The position numbers and the translations under genes are program-made. Under the pieces are notes generated by a model that saw only the letters and a list, made by a program, of their open reading frames with translations, did no database searches and had not been told where the DNA came from. Positions 1 through 8,396 of a stretch of 64,000 nucleotides of DNA are shown in pieces (position 1 is the first letter of the stretch; every line of letters begins with the position of its first letter). The stretch is taken from positions 496,001 through 560,000 of the forward strand of contig NZ_CP115842.1 in the NCBI RefSeq assembly GCF_013318015.2, read 5' to 3'. This DNA is from Agrobacterium tumefaciens (lineage in GTDB: Bacteria > Pseudomonadota > Alphaproteobacteria > Rhizobiales > Rhizobiaceae).

Positions 1-1
1 C

Positions 2-214
2 GAGAAGATCTTCGCGGAGTGTCGCCAAAAGTCGCCTACACGGTCTACAATAACGGAGGCCGCGCTTATTTATAACGAGCTGGCCAAAACCATATCGGAC
101 ATTCGCGACGTCCAGATGGTAGAGGCAATTTTATCCGTACTTCTGCTACGCTTCAGGGAGCGTATAACAACACCAGGATCGGGCCTCGGCAAATACGAAT
201 CTTCAGGGTTTTAA
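2..214 (+). CDS. possible 3' end of a gene cut by the window edge
   Basis: Frame 2 is open from the left edge to a TAA at 212-214, giving about 70 residues with a mixed helical-looking composition (for example AALIYNELAKTISDIRD) and an ending in KYESSGF. No start is visible because the frame enters from outside the window. No family was recognised. The stop is followed by a sharp fall in GC content, as expected at a gene end. The frame is short, so it could be a chance opening. Confidence 0.3.
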   Translation, partial: EKIFAECRQKSPTRSTITEAALIYNELAKTISDIRDVQMVEAILSVLLLRFRERITTPGSGLGKYESSGF

Positions 215-372
215 TATTCAGCATATTTATACAGATGCCACAATAGACAGATTTTTAATATTATTCAATACTTCCTATACATAATTAGTAATTCATAATA
301 AATTTTGTATCCATATCAAATAAATAGCTCACTAAATTCTAAATAATTTTAAAATTTACATTAGGTGTTTTC
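215..372. other. AT-rich intergenic region
   Basis: This stretch is strikingly AT-rich, with runs such as taatattattcaatac and aaataattttaaaattt, against a GC-rich surrounding. It directly precedes the acyltransferase gene and probably holds its promoter. The composition suggests horizontally acquired surface-polysaccharide DNA or a curved upstream region. No specific operator was recognised. Confidence 0.5.
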
Positions 373-1410
373 ATGGAAGATAAGGCGTTGCGTGATCACA
401 GCTATGATATAGCCAAGGGTCTCGGCATAATTATGGTTGTCTTTGGTCACGCGGAAAGAGGTTTGAGTATTTCCGGTATGCCGACGCACTTCAGCCTTAT
501 GGGCTTTATTGACTATACGATTTACACCTTCCATATGCCGTTTTTTTTCTTCGTGTCTGGACTTTTTTTCTCCGAAAAAAATGTCGGCCCGACGGATTTT
601 CTTACCAAACTCGGAAAGAATATCGCTTACCCTTATCTGTTCTGGTCAATTCTGCATGGCAGTCTGATGGTGGCTATGGGTCGTTTTGGTCTCACTAACA
701 CGACCATAGATTTCACCCGTGTCCTCGAAATCCTGTGGAACCCGATCAGCCCCTTCTGGTTTCTCTACGCATTGTTTTTCTGCCAACTTGCATCATATAT
801 TTTCGTTCAGGTGCCTCCGATTGTCCGCACGGCATTTGCGCTTGCCCTCTTCACACTTTTTTATCTGCACAGCCAGTCTGTTCCCTTGGATATCGCATAT
901 GGGCTCGTCTATTTCACACTTGGCACTGTTGCCAAGCAATATGGTTTTCGGCAGAGGCGATACACGGTACACTCATTTCTCGCGCTTCTCGTCGCCTTTG
1001 CGATTTCCACCTATTTATCGTGGCAAACCGAAATTCCCGAACGGCTTCCTTTCCCATCCGCAATTCTCGGCATATTCCTGATTATCGCAATTTCGCAGGC
1101 GCTTGTTATTCGCGAAAGCGCGATTTCGTCGATGCTCAAGACACTCGGCCAGTTATCTGTCGGCGTGTATGTCATGCACATCATCGCTATAGGCTTTGGC
1201 CGAGCTGTCGCGGTGAAGCTTTTCCACGTCACGGATATGGCGAGCTTGCTAGCGATCACGACCGTTATCGGCGTTGCCATACCGGCCATCGTACAGATGG
1301 CCGCTATCCGCTTAGGGATCCAAGAGTGGCTGGCGCTGCCGGCCTCCGCCCACCGCAAGCGTGAAACCAGCGCCGCAGGCCAGCCGGGGAGACTGAGGAT
1401 CGGCCGCTGA
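373..1410 (+). CDS. acyltransferase family 3 membrane protein (OafA/ExoH-like)
   Basis: A 345-residue integral membrane protein of the acyltransferase-3 family, which moves acetyl or succinyl groups onto surface sugars. The family pattern is present near the N-terminus: IAKGLGIIMVVFGHAERG carries the conserved histidine, and FHMPFFFFVSGLFF follows, then about ten hydrophobic segments to residue 320. The start at 373 has AGGTG upstream. A Wza-like export gene lies 400 bp downstream, which fits decoration of an exported polysaccharide, but the substrate cannot be read from sequence. Upstream DNA is unusually AT-rich and the gene itself is less GC-rich than its neighbours, a possible sign of transfer. 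The C-terminal 25 residues are basic and cytoplasmic in appearance. Confidence 0.85.
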   Translation: MEDKALRDHSYDIAKGLGIIMVVFGHAERGLSISGMPTHFSLMGFIDYTIYTFHMPFFFFVSGLFFSEKNVGPTDFLTKLGKNIAYPYLFWSILHGSLMVAMGRFGLTNTTIDFTRVLEILWNPISPFWFLYALFFCQLASYIFVQVPPIVRTAFALALFTLFYLHSQSVPLDIAYGLVYFTLGTVAKQYGFRQRRYTVHSFLALLVAFAISTYLSWQTEIPERLPFPSAILGIFLIIAISQALVIRESAISSMLKTLGQLSVGVYVMHIIAIGFGRAVAVKLFHVTDMASLLAITTVIGVAIPAIVQMAAIRLGIQEWLALPASAHRKRETSAAGQPGRLRIGR

Positions 1411-1822
1411 TGCGGGGAAAAGATACTTTAAAACAACCAATTATCGTGTTTTTAAGCCAAACATGAAAGAAACTGGACAGGCGTGACAAAACTGCACTAG
1501 CGCTATGCGGTAATCGCAGTGATTATGCCGTCCGATTGAATATTGAAGAACGATGATACTGACGCCATTCGGGTTCGTGAATATTTTGCATGTTACGGAT
1601 TTTCCGGCGCAATCGAGCGACGACTTAACTTGAAGTATCGCCTTAATTTAGGCAATAAGCCTGATGCCAGCGTAGACATTTCGTGACACGATTCCGCTGA
1701 ACGGATGTAATGCCCGGTTGAGATTTGATTTACCGGTATCAAATATGAAGTGCCGATTTTTATAAAACTATACGATGTCCGGTTTGTTTCTTTTTTCGGA
1801 CGAAATTTATTTTGAGGACCAA
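1411..1822. other. gene-free interval before the export gene
   Basis: No convincing coding sequence is present on either strand. The interval is AT-rich compared with the surrounding genes and should contain the promoter of the export lipoprotein gene. The only open frame of any size, antisense near 1593-1865, lacks recognisable protein features. Confidence 0.5.
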
Positions 1823-3019
1823 ATGCGTTTATTGAATGTTTCGATTCTGCTTGCCTCCGCAGCACTTGCGGGGTGCACCGTCACCGCGGCATCAGGCCCC
1901 GATGCGGCAACAATCGAATCCAACGCTTCAGTGAAATTCAGTTCCAAGGACAAAAAGAAAACTGCGGGCGTTGACTACGCTCTCATCGATATCAACAGTT
2001 CCGTCCTGAACTATGTCGGCGACACCACCACCGCTACCCTGCTCGGCAGTTTCGGCGGCGGCAAGGGTGGTGTTCCGGCATTGCCGATGGGCGTTGGTGA
2101 CGTGGTGCAGGTCGCAATCTTCGAAAGCCAGGCGGGCGGACTTTTCATTCCAAACGATGCGGGCAGCCGTCCCGGCAACTTCATCAGCCTGCCGAACCAG
2201 ACGGTAGACCGGGAAGGCAATATCAGCGTTCCCTATGCCGGCAAGATCCGCGCAACAGGCCGCAATGTCGAGGATGTGCAGAGCGAGATCGAGGAGCGTC
2301 TGGCCAACCGGGCCATCGAACCGCAGGTCCTCATCACCAAGATTTCCAGCCGCTCCGCACAGGCATCCGTGCTTGGCGACGTCAAGGAACCGACGAAGGT
2401 CCAGCTTTCAGAAGCGGGTGACCGCGTTCTCGACGTCATCTCCTATGCAAAAGGCCTCAGCGCCCCGAATATCGAATCCTATGTCACGCTGATCCGTCGC
2501 GGCAAGACCGCGCGCGTCAATTACAATCACCTTGTCAGCACGCCATCCGAGAACATCTATGTGGTTCCGGGCGACACGGTCATGGTGGAGCGTGAACGCC
2601 GCACCTATCTCGCTTTCGGCGCCTCCGGCCTCAATGGTCGTTTCGAATTTGAGGACGCCGCGCTGAAGCTCTCGGATGCGCTGGGCAAGGCGGGCGGATT
2701 GCTCGATTCCCGTGCCGACCCTGCGCAGGTCTATGTCTATCGTACCGTCAAACGCAATCTTCTCGTGAAGCTTGGCATCGACATGTCCAAGTTCCCGGGA
2801 CAGGAAGTTCCGGTCATCTTCCGCGCCAACCTGCGCGATCCTTCAACCTTCTTTGCCACCACGAAATTCCCGATGCAGGATCGCGATATCATCTACGTCA
2901 CCAACTCGCAGGCAACCGAACTTTACAAGTTCCTGGACCTCGTCGGCTCCGTTCCCGCAACGGCCGGCAACGTCTCCGAGGATGTGCTTGCGACGCGCAA
3001 CGCCATCCGGGCGTTCTGA
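1823..3019 (+). CDS. polysaccharide export outer-membrane lipoprotein (Wza/GumB family)
   Basis: A 398-residue outer-membrane polysaccharide export protein. I chose the ATG at 1823 because it has TGAGGA eight bases upstream and opens directly on a lipoprotein signal, MRLLNVSILLASAALAGC, with the lipobox cysteine at residue 18; an earlier in-frame start at 1775 would bury this signal. The poly-export domain is visible at about residues 95-190 (GVGDVVQVAIFESQAGGLF, then NISVPYAGKIRATGRNVEDVQSEI). SLBB-like segments follow (SVLGDVKEPTKVQLSEAGDRVLDVI, and a second near residue 280). Proteins of this type form the outer-membrane channel of Wzx/Wzy systems. No polysaccharide co-polymerase or initiating transferase is adjacent, so partners must lie outside this window. 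A strong terminator follows. Confidence 0.88.
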   Translation: MRLLNVSILLASAALAGCTVTAASGPDAATIESNASVKFSSKDKKKTAGVDYALIDINSSVLNYVGDTTTATLLGSFGGGKGGVPALPMGVGDVVQVAIFESQAGGLFIPNDAGSRPGNFISLPNQTVDREGNISVPYAGKIRATGRNVEDVQSEIEERLANRAIEPQVLITKISSRSAQASVLGDVKEPTKVQLSEAGDRVLDVISYAKGLSAPNIESYVTLIRRGKTARVNYNHLVSTPSENIYVVPGDTVMVERERRTYLAFGASGLNGRFEFEDAALKLSDALGKAGGLLDSRADPAQVYVYRTVKRNLLVKLGIDMSKFPGQEVPVIFRANLRDPSTFFATTKFPMQDRDIIYVTNSQATELYKFLDLVGSVPATAGNVSEDVLATRNAIRAF

Positions 3020-3045
3020 CCCTCGGCTACTCGCCGCTCCTGTTC

Positions 3046-3080
3046 AAAGCCGCCCCGGAAACGAGGCGGCTTTTTATTTT
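3046..3080 (+). terminator. rho-independent terminator of the export gene
   Basis: GCCGCC at 3049-3054 pairs with GGCGGC at 3065-3070, extended by AAA/TTT, and is followed by TTTTTATTTT. It lies about 30 bases after the stop of the export lipoprotein gene. Confidence 0.85.
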
Positions 3081-3313
3081 GGTCACGAGTGGGGTCAAGT
3101 TCCGTGCATCGAGCCCGGCGACGGGCATATGCCCAAAAGCGCCACAACCCTTGTTTCGCAAGGCAACATGACGGCAGACATCGTCGCCGCCATTACAAAA
3201 GTTTAAGGTGATTTTGCAGCGCATTGGGTGTCTTGTGGGAGCTAAAGCTGCTCCCAGGGCTTGCCGAACATGTTCGGGAAACATGTATTGCTCTCATTTT
3301 GCGGAACCGTCAG

Positions 3314-4615
3314 ATGAAACGTTTCTGGACCGCCCTCAGCGTTCTCGCCATCGCAGCCGCCGGCGCGTGGTATTTTAAAGATCGCCTGCCCCTTGATCAA
3401 ATTCCCTATCTCAAACAATTCGCCAGCGTTTCGCCACATGCAGAAACGGCAACGGCCGATGGATCTGCCGGCAAGAAGGGCCAGACGTCGCAGAACGGTC
3501 AAGCCGGCCAGCAGACAGGCCAGAGGCAAGGTGGCGGGCGGCGCAATGGCGGGCCGCCTACCGTCAGCACCATCGCCGTCAACAAGGCGACGTTGCCAAT
3601 GGATGCTACGGCGACGGGATGGGCGGTTGCCGCCGACATCACCAATATAGCGCCGCTTCAGGCCGGTCTCGTCACGGAAATCTCCGCGAAGGACGGCCAG
3701 CATATCAAGGCGGGCGATCTGATCCTCAAGATGGACGACCGTATCGCCCGCGCAGCCGTCGACAAGGACAAGGCCAATATCGCTGCCGATCAGGCAACGC
3801 TGGAACAGACGGAAGCCGCCTTCCAGCGCGCCGCCAATCTGGTCAAGCAGAGCGCAGAGTCCCAGCAGGTGCTGGATCAGGCAAGGGCAGCCAGGGACAG
3901 CGCCGCCGCAAAGATCGATGCCGACAAGGCGACGCTTGCTTCCGACCAGGTAACGCTCGAACATATGGAGATCCGTGCGCCCTTCGATGGGCGACTGGGC
4001 GATGTTACCGTCAGCCCCGGTGCCTATCTCAGCGCTGGCATCAATATTGTGACGATCACGAAATACGATCCCATCTCTGTCAGTTTTCGCCTGTCGCAGC
4101 GCTACCTGCCGCAATTGCGCGAAGGCGTTCAGAAGGACACGGCGGTCGATGTAGACCCGGCGGCAACCGGCGGCGAGCCCATGAGCGGCATGCTGCGTTT
4201 TTACGACAACGTCGTAGACCAAACGTCCGGTACCGTACTTGCCAAAGCGGAATTCAAGAACGATCGCGGGCTGTTGTGGCCCGGCCAGTCCGTCAACGTC
4301 ACGGCTCATTTCGTCTCCGACGCGGAGATGATCGTCGTGCCGACGGTTGCCGTGCGGCCGGGGCCGAAGGGCAATTTCGTCTACACCGTCGATGACAACC
4401 ACCGTGTTCATATGACGACCGTGGAAGTTGCCCGCTCCAACGGCGATATGACAGCCATTGCCAGCGGCCTCACCGGCGGCGAGCATGTGATCATTGAAGG
4501 CCAGTCGGGACTTGCCGACGGTCAACAGGTGGTCGAGCAATTCTCGGACAAGGGCGGCGCGGCCGCCAATCTGGCCGCCAATATTCCCCAGCAGGAACAG
4601 GTGGGTAACCCATGA
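3314..4615 (+). CDS. RND efflux periplasmic adaptor (HlyD/MdtA-like membrane fusion protein)
   Basis: A 433-residue adaptor that would bridge an inner-membrane RND pump to an outer-membrane channel. The ATG at 3314 opens on a basic residue pair and a hydrophobic anchor (MKRFWTALSVLAIAAAGAWYF); a longer frame from 3224 has no reason to be used. A Gly/Gln-rich linker covers residues 45-85. The lipoyl half-motifs flank a coiled-coil hairpin at about 140-230 (DKANIAADQATLEQTEAAFQ, then IRAPFDGRLGDVTVSPGAYL). The beta-barrel and membrane-proximal domains follow. Its last four bases overlap the start of the pump gene (ATGA), indicating translational coupling. Substrate is unknown; MdtABC- and MexAB-like systems are the nearest family labels. 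Confidence 0.9.
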   Translation: MKRFWTALSVLAIAAAGAWYFKDRLPLDQIPYLKQFASVSPHAETATADGSAGKKGQTSQNGQAGQQTGQRQGGGRRNGGPPTVSTIAVNKATLPMDATATGWAVAADITNIAPLQAGLVTEISAKDGQHIKAGDLILKMDDRIARAAVDKDKANIAADQATLEQTEAAFQRAANLVKQSAESQQVLDQARAARDSAAAKIDADKATLASDQVTLEHMEIRAPFDGRLGDVTVSPGAYLSAGINIVTITKYDPISVSFRLSQRYLPQLREGVQKDTAVDVDPAATGGEPMSGMLRFYDNVVDQTSGTVLAKAEFKNDRGLLWPGQSVNVTAHFVSDAEMIVVPTVAVRPGPKGNFVYTVDDNHRVHMTTVEVARSNGDMTAIASGLTGGEHVIIEGQSGLADGQQVVEQFSDKGGAAANLAANIPQQEQVGNP

Positions 4616-7600
4616 TCCCGAATTTCTGCATCAACCGACCCGTTGCAACCACCCTTCTCGCCATCGGCCTCGTGCTCGCCGGGCTTGCCGGTTTCCGCCT
4701 GTTGCCCGTCGCTGCGCTGCCGAAAGTCGATTTTCCGACGATCAGCGTTTCGTCGTCGCTGTCGGGCGCCTCGCCGCAAACCATGGCCACCTCAGTCACC
4801 ACGCCGCTGGTGAAGCAGTTCGAGACCATTCCGGGTGTCAGCGAAATCAGCGCCACCAACACTCTGGGCAACAGCTCCATCGTGCTGCAATTCGATCTCA
4901 ACCGTGACATCGACGCAGCGGCAGCAGATGTTCAGGCGGCGATTTCGCGCGCACAGCGGCAATTGCCAAGCAACATGACGACAACGCCGAGTTACCGCAA
5001 GACCAACCCGGCTGATGCGCCGGTACTGCTGCTTGCCATCAACAGCAAGGAGATGCCGACCAGCAAGGTGGACGAAATTGCCGAGAACATCATCTCGCCG
5101 CTGCTTTCAACCATTTCCGGCGTCGCGCAGGTGAGTATCTACGGCGCGCAGACCTATGCCGTGCGCATTGGCCTCGACCCCTCGCAGCTTCAGGCAAGAG
5201 GGCTTGGCGTCGATACCGTCACAACCGCCATCGCGCAGGCGAACAATCAGGTGCCCGTGGGCGCGTTGCAGAATGACAACCAGCGCCTGACGATAGAGGC
5301 AGACACCCAGCGCACCGATGCGGCGGCCTTCCGCTCGCTGGTGGTGGCGACAAGCAACGGTGCTTCCATCCATCTCGGCGATATCGCCAATGTCACGGAC
5401 AGTATCGACAACCCCAATGCCGGCAGTTGGTTCGATGGCGAACAGGCGATCGTTCTTGCCGTGCAGCGCCAGCCGGACGCCAACACCGTTGATGTGGTGG
5501 ATGCCATCCGGGCCAAGTTACCGGCGCTGCGCCAGCAATTGCCGCCATCGGTCAATATCAACGTCATGAATGACGCCTCGACTGCAATCAAGGACGCGAT
5601 TGCCGACGTACAGTTCACGCTGCTCCTCACAATCGGGCTGGTGGTCGCGGTTATCTATCTCTTCACCGGGCATCTGACGGCGACCATTATTCCGGGCCTT
5701 GCCGTGCCGCTATCACTGATTACCGCCTTCGGGGCCATGTATGTTCTGGGGTACAGTATCGACAATATCTCGCTACTCGGGCTGACATTGTCGGTCGGAC
5801 TTGTGGTGGACGATGCGATCGTCATGCTGGAAAACATCCTGCGACTGCACGAAGAAAAAGGCCTGACGATGCGCGAGGCGGCCCTTCAGGGCGCAGCGGA
5901 AGTCAGCGGCACCATTCTGTCCATGTCCATCTCACTGGTTGCAGTGTTCATTCCCATTCTGCTGATGGGCGGAGTGATCGGCAGGCTGTTTAACGAATTC
6001 GGCATGGTGGTAACGCTGGCAATCATGGCGTCGGCGCTGGTTTCGCTGACTGTCACGCCCATGCTCGCCTCAAGGCTTTCGGGTCATTCCTCCAGACCGC
6101 CAGCCATCATCCGTTGGTTCGACGCCGGCTTCGAGCACACGCTTCGCCTCTACGGCAAGGCCGTTGGCTGGTGCCTTTCCCATCGCCGCGTGGTTCTGGG
6201 CGCATTCCTGGCATCGGTCGCAGCATCGCTTTATCTGTTCGAGACTTTGCCTTCCAGCTTCTTCCCGCAGGAGGATATCGGTCGCCTTTCCGTGTCGACG
6301 CAGGCGCGTGAGGACATTTCCTATTCCGCGATGCGCGATCTTCAGGCGCAGGTGGCCGATCAGATCCGCAAGAACCCGGCCGTGGTGCATGTGACCTCTA
6401 CAGTCGGCGGCAACTCCCGCAACCCGCTGAATAACGGCTCGATGTTCGTGGAGCTGAAACCGAAGGAAGAGCGTGCACCGCTAAGCCAGGTATTGGCCGA
6501 ACTTGGCCAGGCGACATCGAAGGTGGCGGGCATCCGCACCTATATCAATCCCCAGCAAAGCTTGCGTTTGGGCGGGCGCAGCTCCGCCAGCCAATACCAG
6601 CTCGTCATTCAGGGCCTGAATGCCGACGCGACCAATGAATGGTCGAACAAGCTGATGGAGGCGATGCGCCGCGACCGCACATTCGCCGCCGTCAACTCCG
6701 ACGCTCAGAACGGCGCAATTGCGGCGACGATTTCGGTCGACCCGGAAAAGGCAGCCGCCTTCGGCATTACCAACGACCAATTGCGCAAGACGCTGGAAAT
6801 GTCGTTCGGCGGTTATACGGCGGCGCAAATCCAGTCGACCGGTGATAGCTATGATGTGATCGTCGAATTCGACAGCTCGAAACAGTGGAATGACGATTTC
6901 CTGAGCGACATCAACATTCTCTCGGCAAAATCGGGTGTTCTGGTTCCGCTTTCCAACTTCGCCACCCTCACCCGCACGCAGGCGCCGGTGACCATCAACC
7001 AGACGGGCCAGCTCGTTTCTACGACCGTCTCCTTCAACCTGCCGGATGGCGTGGCGCTTTCGGATGCGACGAGCCGTATTGACCAGATCAAAACCACCAT
7101 CGGCCTGCCGCAGGACGTGTTCACCAGCTATGGCGGCACGGCGGCGATATTCCAGCAGAGCCAGGGCAATACCAGCATCCTCATTCTTGCGGCGGTGTTG
7201 ACCATCTATGTGGTGCTGGGTGTGCTTTACGAAAGCTTCATCCACCCGCTGACCATCCTTTCCGGTCTGCCGGCGGCGGCTTTTGGCGCGCTGGTGGCGC
7301 TGAAGGTGATGGGCATGGATTTCTCGATCATTGCGCTGATCGGGCTGTTGATGCTGATTGGCATCGTCAAGAAAAACGCGATCATGATGATCGACGTTGC
7401 GGTGGAACTGATCCGCGAAAAGGCCGAACCGCCCACCCGCGCCATCCACGAAGCCTGCGTGCGCCGTTTCCGGCCGATCATGATGACGACCTTCTGCGCG
7501 CTGCTGGGCGCCCTGCCCATCGCCCTCGGCTCAGGCGCCAGCTCGGAACTGCGCCAGCCACTTGGTGTTGCCGTGGTCGGTGGTCTCATCGTCTCGCAAT

Positions 7601-7755
7601 TGCTGACGCTGTTCATCACTCCGGTCATCTTCGTGGAAATGGACAGGTTGGGTACCTACCTCACCGGGCTGTTTTCGCGCAAGAAATCGGCCGAAAAACA
7701 CGCGGAACCGCAAAAGCCGGAAAGTGCCGGCGAACCCGATTCCGTCGCGGCATAG
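4612..7755 (+). CDS. RND family multidrug efflux permease (AcrB/MdtBC type)
   Basis: A 1047-residue proton-driven inner-membrane pump of normal family length, with twelve expected membrane segments and two large periplasmic loops. Diagnostic features are the N-terminal FCINRPVATTLLAIGLVLAG, the paired aspartates of TM4 in LTLSVGLVVDDAIVMLENI, the TM6-7 region after GAAEVSGTILSMSISLVAVFIPIL, and a second-half repeat with GLLMLIGIVKKNAIMMIDVAVEL. The start ATG overlaps the adaptor stop by four bases. No TolC-type outer-membrane factor follows, so the complex probably uses a channel encoded elsewhere. The C-terminal tail is charged and cytoplasmic. Drug range cannot be inferred. Confidence 0.95.
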   Translation: MIPNFCINRPVATTLLAIGLVLAGLAGFRLLPVAALPKVDFPTISVSSSLSGASPQTMATSVTTPLVKQFETIPGVSEISATNTLGNSSIVLQFDLNRDIDAAAADVQAAISRAQRQLPSNMTTTPSYRKTNPADAPVLLLAINSKEMPTSKVDEIAENIISPLLSTISGVAQVSIYGAQTYAVRIGLDPSQLQARGLGVDTVTTAIAQANNQVPVGALQNDNQRLTIEADTQRTDAAAFRSLVVATSNGASIHLGDIANVTDSIDNPNAGSWFDGEQAIVLAVQRQPDANTVDVVDAIRAKLPALRQQLPPSVNINVMNDASTAIKDAIADVQFTLLLTIGLVVAVIYLFTGHLTATIIPGLAVPLSLITAFGAMYVLGYSIDNISLLGLTLSVGLVVDDAIVMLENILRLHEEKGLTMREAALQGAAEVSGTILSMSISLVAVFIPILLMGGVIGRLFNEFGMVVTLAIMASALVSLTVTPMLASRLSGHSSRPPAIIRWFDAGFEHTLRLYGKAVGWCLSHRRVVLGAFLASVAASLYLFETLPSSFFPQEDIGRLSVSTQAREDISYSAMRDLQAQVADQIRKNPAVVHVTSTVGGNSRNPLNNGSMFVELKPKEERAPLSQVLAELGQATSKVAGIRTYINPQQSLRLGGRSSASQYQLVIQGLNADATNEWSNKLMEAMRRDRTFAAVNSDAQNGAIAATISVDPEKAAAFGITNDQLRKTLEMSFGGYTAAQIQSTGDSYDVIVEFDSSKQWNDDFLSDINILSAKSGVLVPLSNFATLTRTQAPVTINQTGQLVSTTVSFNLPDGVALSDATSRIDQIKTTIGLPQDVFTSYGGTAAIFQQSQGNTSILILAAVLTIYVVLGVLYESFIHPLTILSGLPAAAFGALVALKVMGMDFSIIALIGLLMLIGIVKKNAIMMIDVAVELIREKAEPPTRAIHEACVRRFRPIMMTTFCALLGALPIALGSGASSELRQPLGVAVVGGLIVSQLLTLFITPVIFVEMDRLGTYLTGLFSRKKSAEKHAEPQKPESAGEPDSVAA

Positions 7756-7766
7756 GTCGTAGATAC

Positions 7767-7810
7767 GCATTTCCGGACACAAACCGCGATGCGGTTTCTA
7801 CCGGAAATGC
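7767..7810. repeat. nested palindrome between convergent genes
   Basis: An outer perfect inverted repeat (GCATTTCCGG at 7767-7776, CCGGAAATGC at 7801-7810) encloses an inner one (AAACCGC at 7781-7787, GCGGTTT at 7791-7797). It fills the gap between the convergent RND pump and ialB-like genes. There is no T-run, so it may be a dispersed Rhizobiaceae intergenic palindrome or a bidirectional transcription block rather than a classical terminator. Confidence 0.75.
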
Positions 7811-7811
7811 T

Positions 7812-8396
7812 CTAATGCAAGCTTCCGAGGCGCTCCAGTGCCTCGGAAAATCCCTGTCCCTGCAACTGGAACGAAACCGTTCGGCCCTGCAGATCGGGGG
7901 CCTCTATTGTCAGGGTTTGTCCGGCCTTCAGCGCGGTTACAAGTTCGACGAACGGCGTGAAGGAAACGATGCAGCCCACGGGCAGACACGTGCTGACCTG
8001 AACTTCCTGCAACCGCACATTTCCGGATTTTACCGAAAACAGCTTTGTGACGGCAAGGCCGAAAGGCATGACCATGGTGCCGGAAAGCTTACCCGGCGTC
8101 CCGACATCATCCAGCCGGAACTCGACGGAGACGACCAGTTTGCGTGTCTTCTCCTCAAGCTGGACCTGAGCGATGGCGCAGAGCGGTTTTGCCGTCTCCG
8201 CCACCAGCTTACTCGCGTCATTATCATCTTTTTTCGCAGGCGCGACGCAAGCAAGCTGCCAACTCCCGTGAACCTCACGCAACGGCGCGTCCGCCTTTTT
8301 TTCTGCATCTTGCGCGGGAGCATCGCCTGCCACCAAACCGGCGGACAGGAACACCGTGAGAGCCGTTTTCCAAAGCGTGTTTTGACTGCGCTTCAT
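7812..8396 (-). CDS. invasion-associated locus B (IalB) family periplasmic protein
   Basis: A 194-residue exported protein. An N-terminal signal (MKRSQNTLWKTALTVFLSAGLVAGDAPAQ) is followed by an IalB-like domain: VHGSWQLACVAPAKK near residue 45, a cysteine in KPLCAIAQVQLEE, the segment GTMVMPFGLAVTKLFSVKSG, and VSTCLPVGCIVSF with two more cysteines. The family is named after a Bartonella erythrocyte-invasion factor, but most members in rhizobia have no proven role; periplasmic or envelope function is the safe reading. Its ATG shares a base with the autotransporter stop (TGATG at 8398-8394), so the two are one transcript and probably translationally coupled. That pairing suggests a role in assembly or protection of the autotransporter, which is inference only. 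Confidence 0.85.
   Translation of the reverse strand: MKRSQNTLWKTALTVFLSAGLVAGDAPAQDAEKKADAPLREVHGSWQLACVAPAKKDDNDASKLVAETAKPLCAIAQVQLEEKTRKLVVSVEFRLDDVGTPGKLSGTMVMPFGLAVTKLFSVKSGNVRLQEVQVSTCLPVGCIVSFTPFVELVTALKAGQTLTIEAPDLQGRTVSFQLQGQGFSEALERLGSLH

Noticed and set aside
3242..4540. Long open frame (432 codons) antisense to the RND adaptor
   Set aside because: It lies wholly under a gene with clear domains, has Arg/His/Gly-rich composition typical of antisense reading in GC-rich DNA, and has no ribosome site or family.
6481..7449. 322-codon frame antisense to the RND pump
   Set aside because: Composition is dominated by Arg, His, Asp and Gln, with no domain and full overlap with a certain gene.
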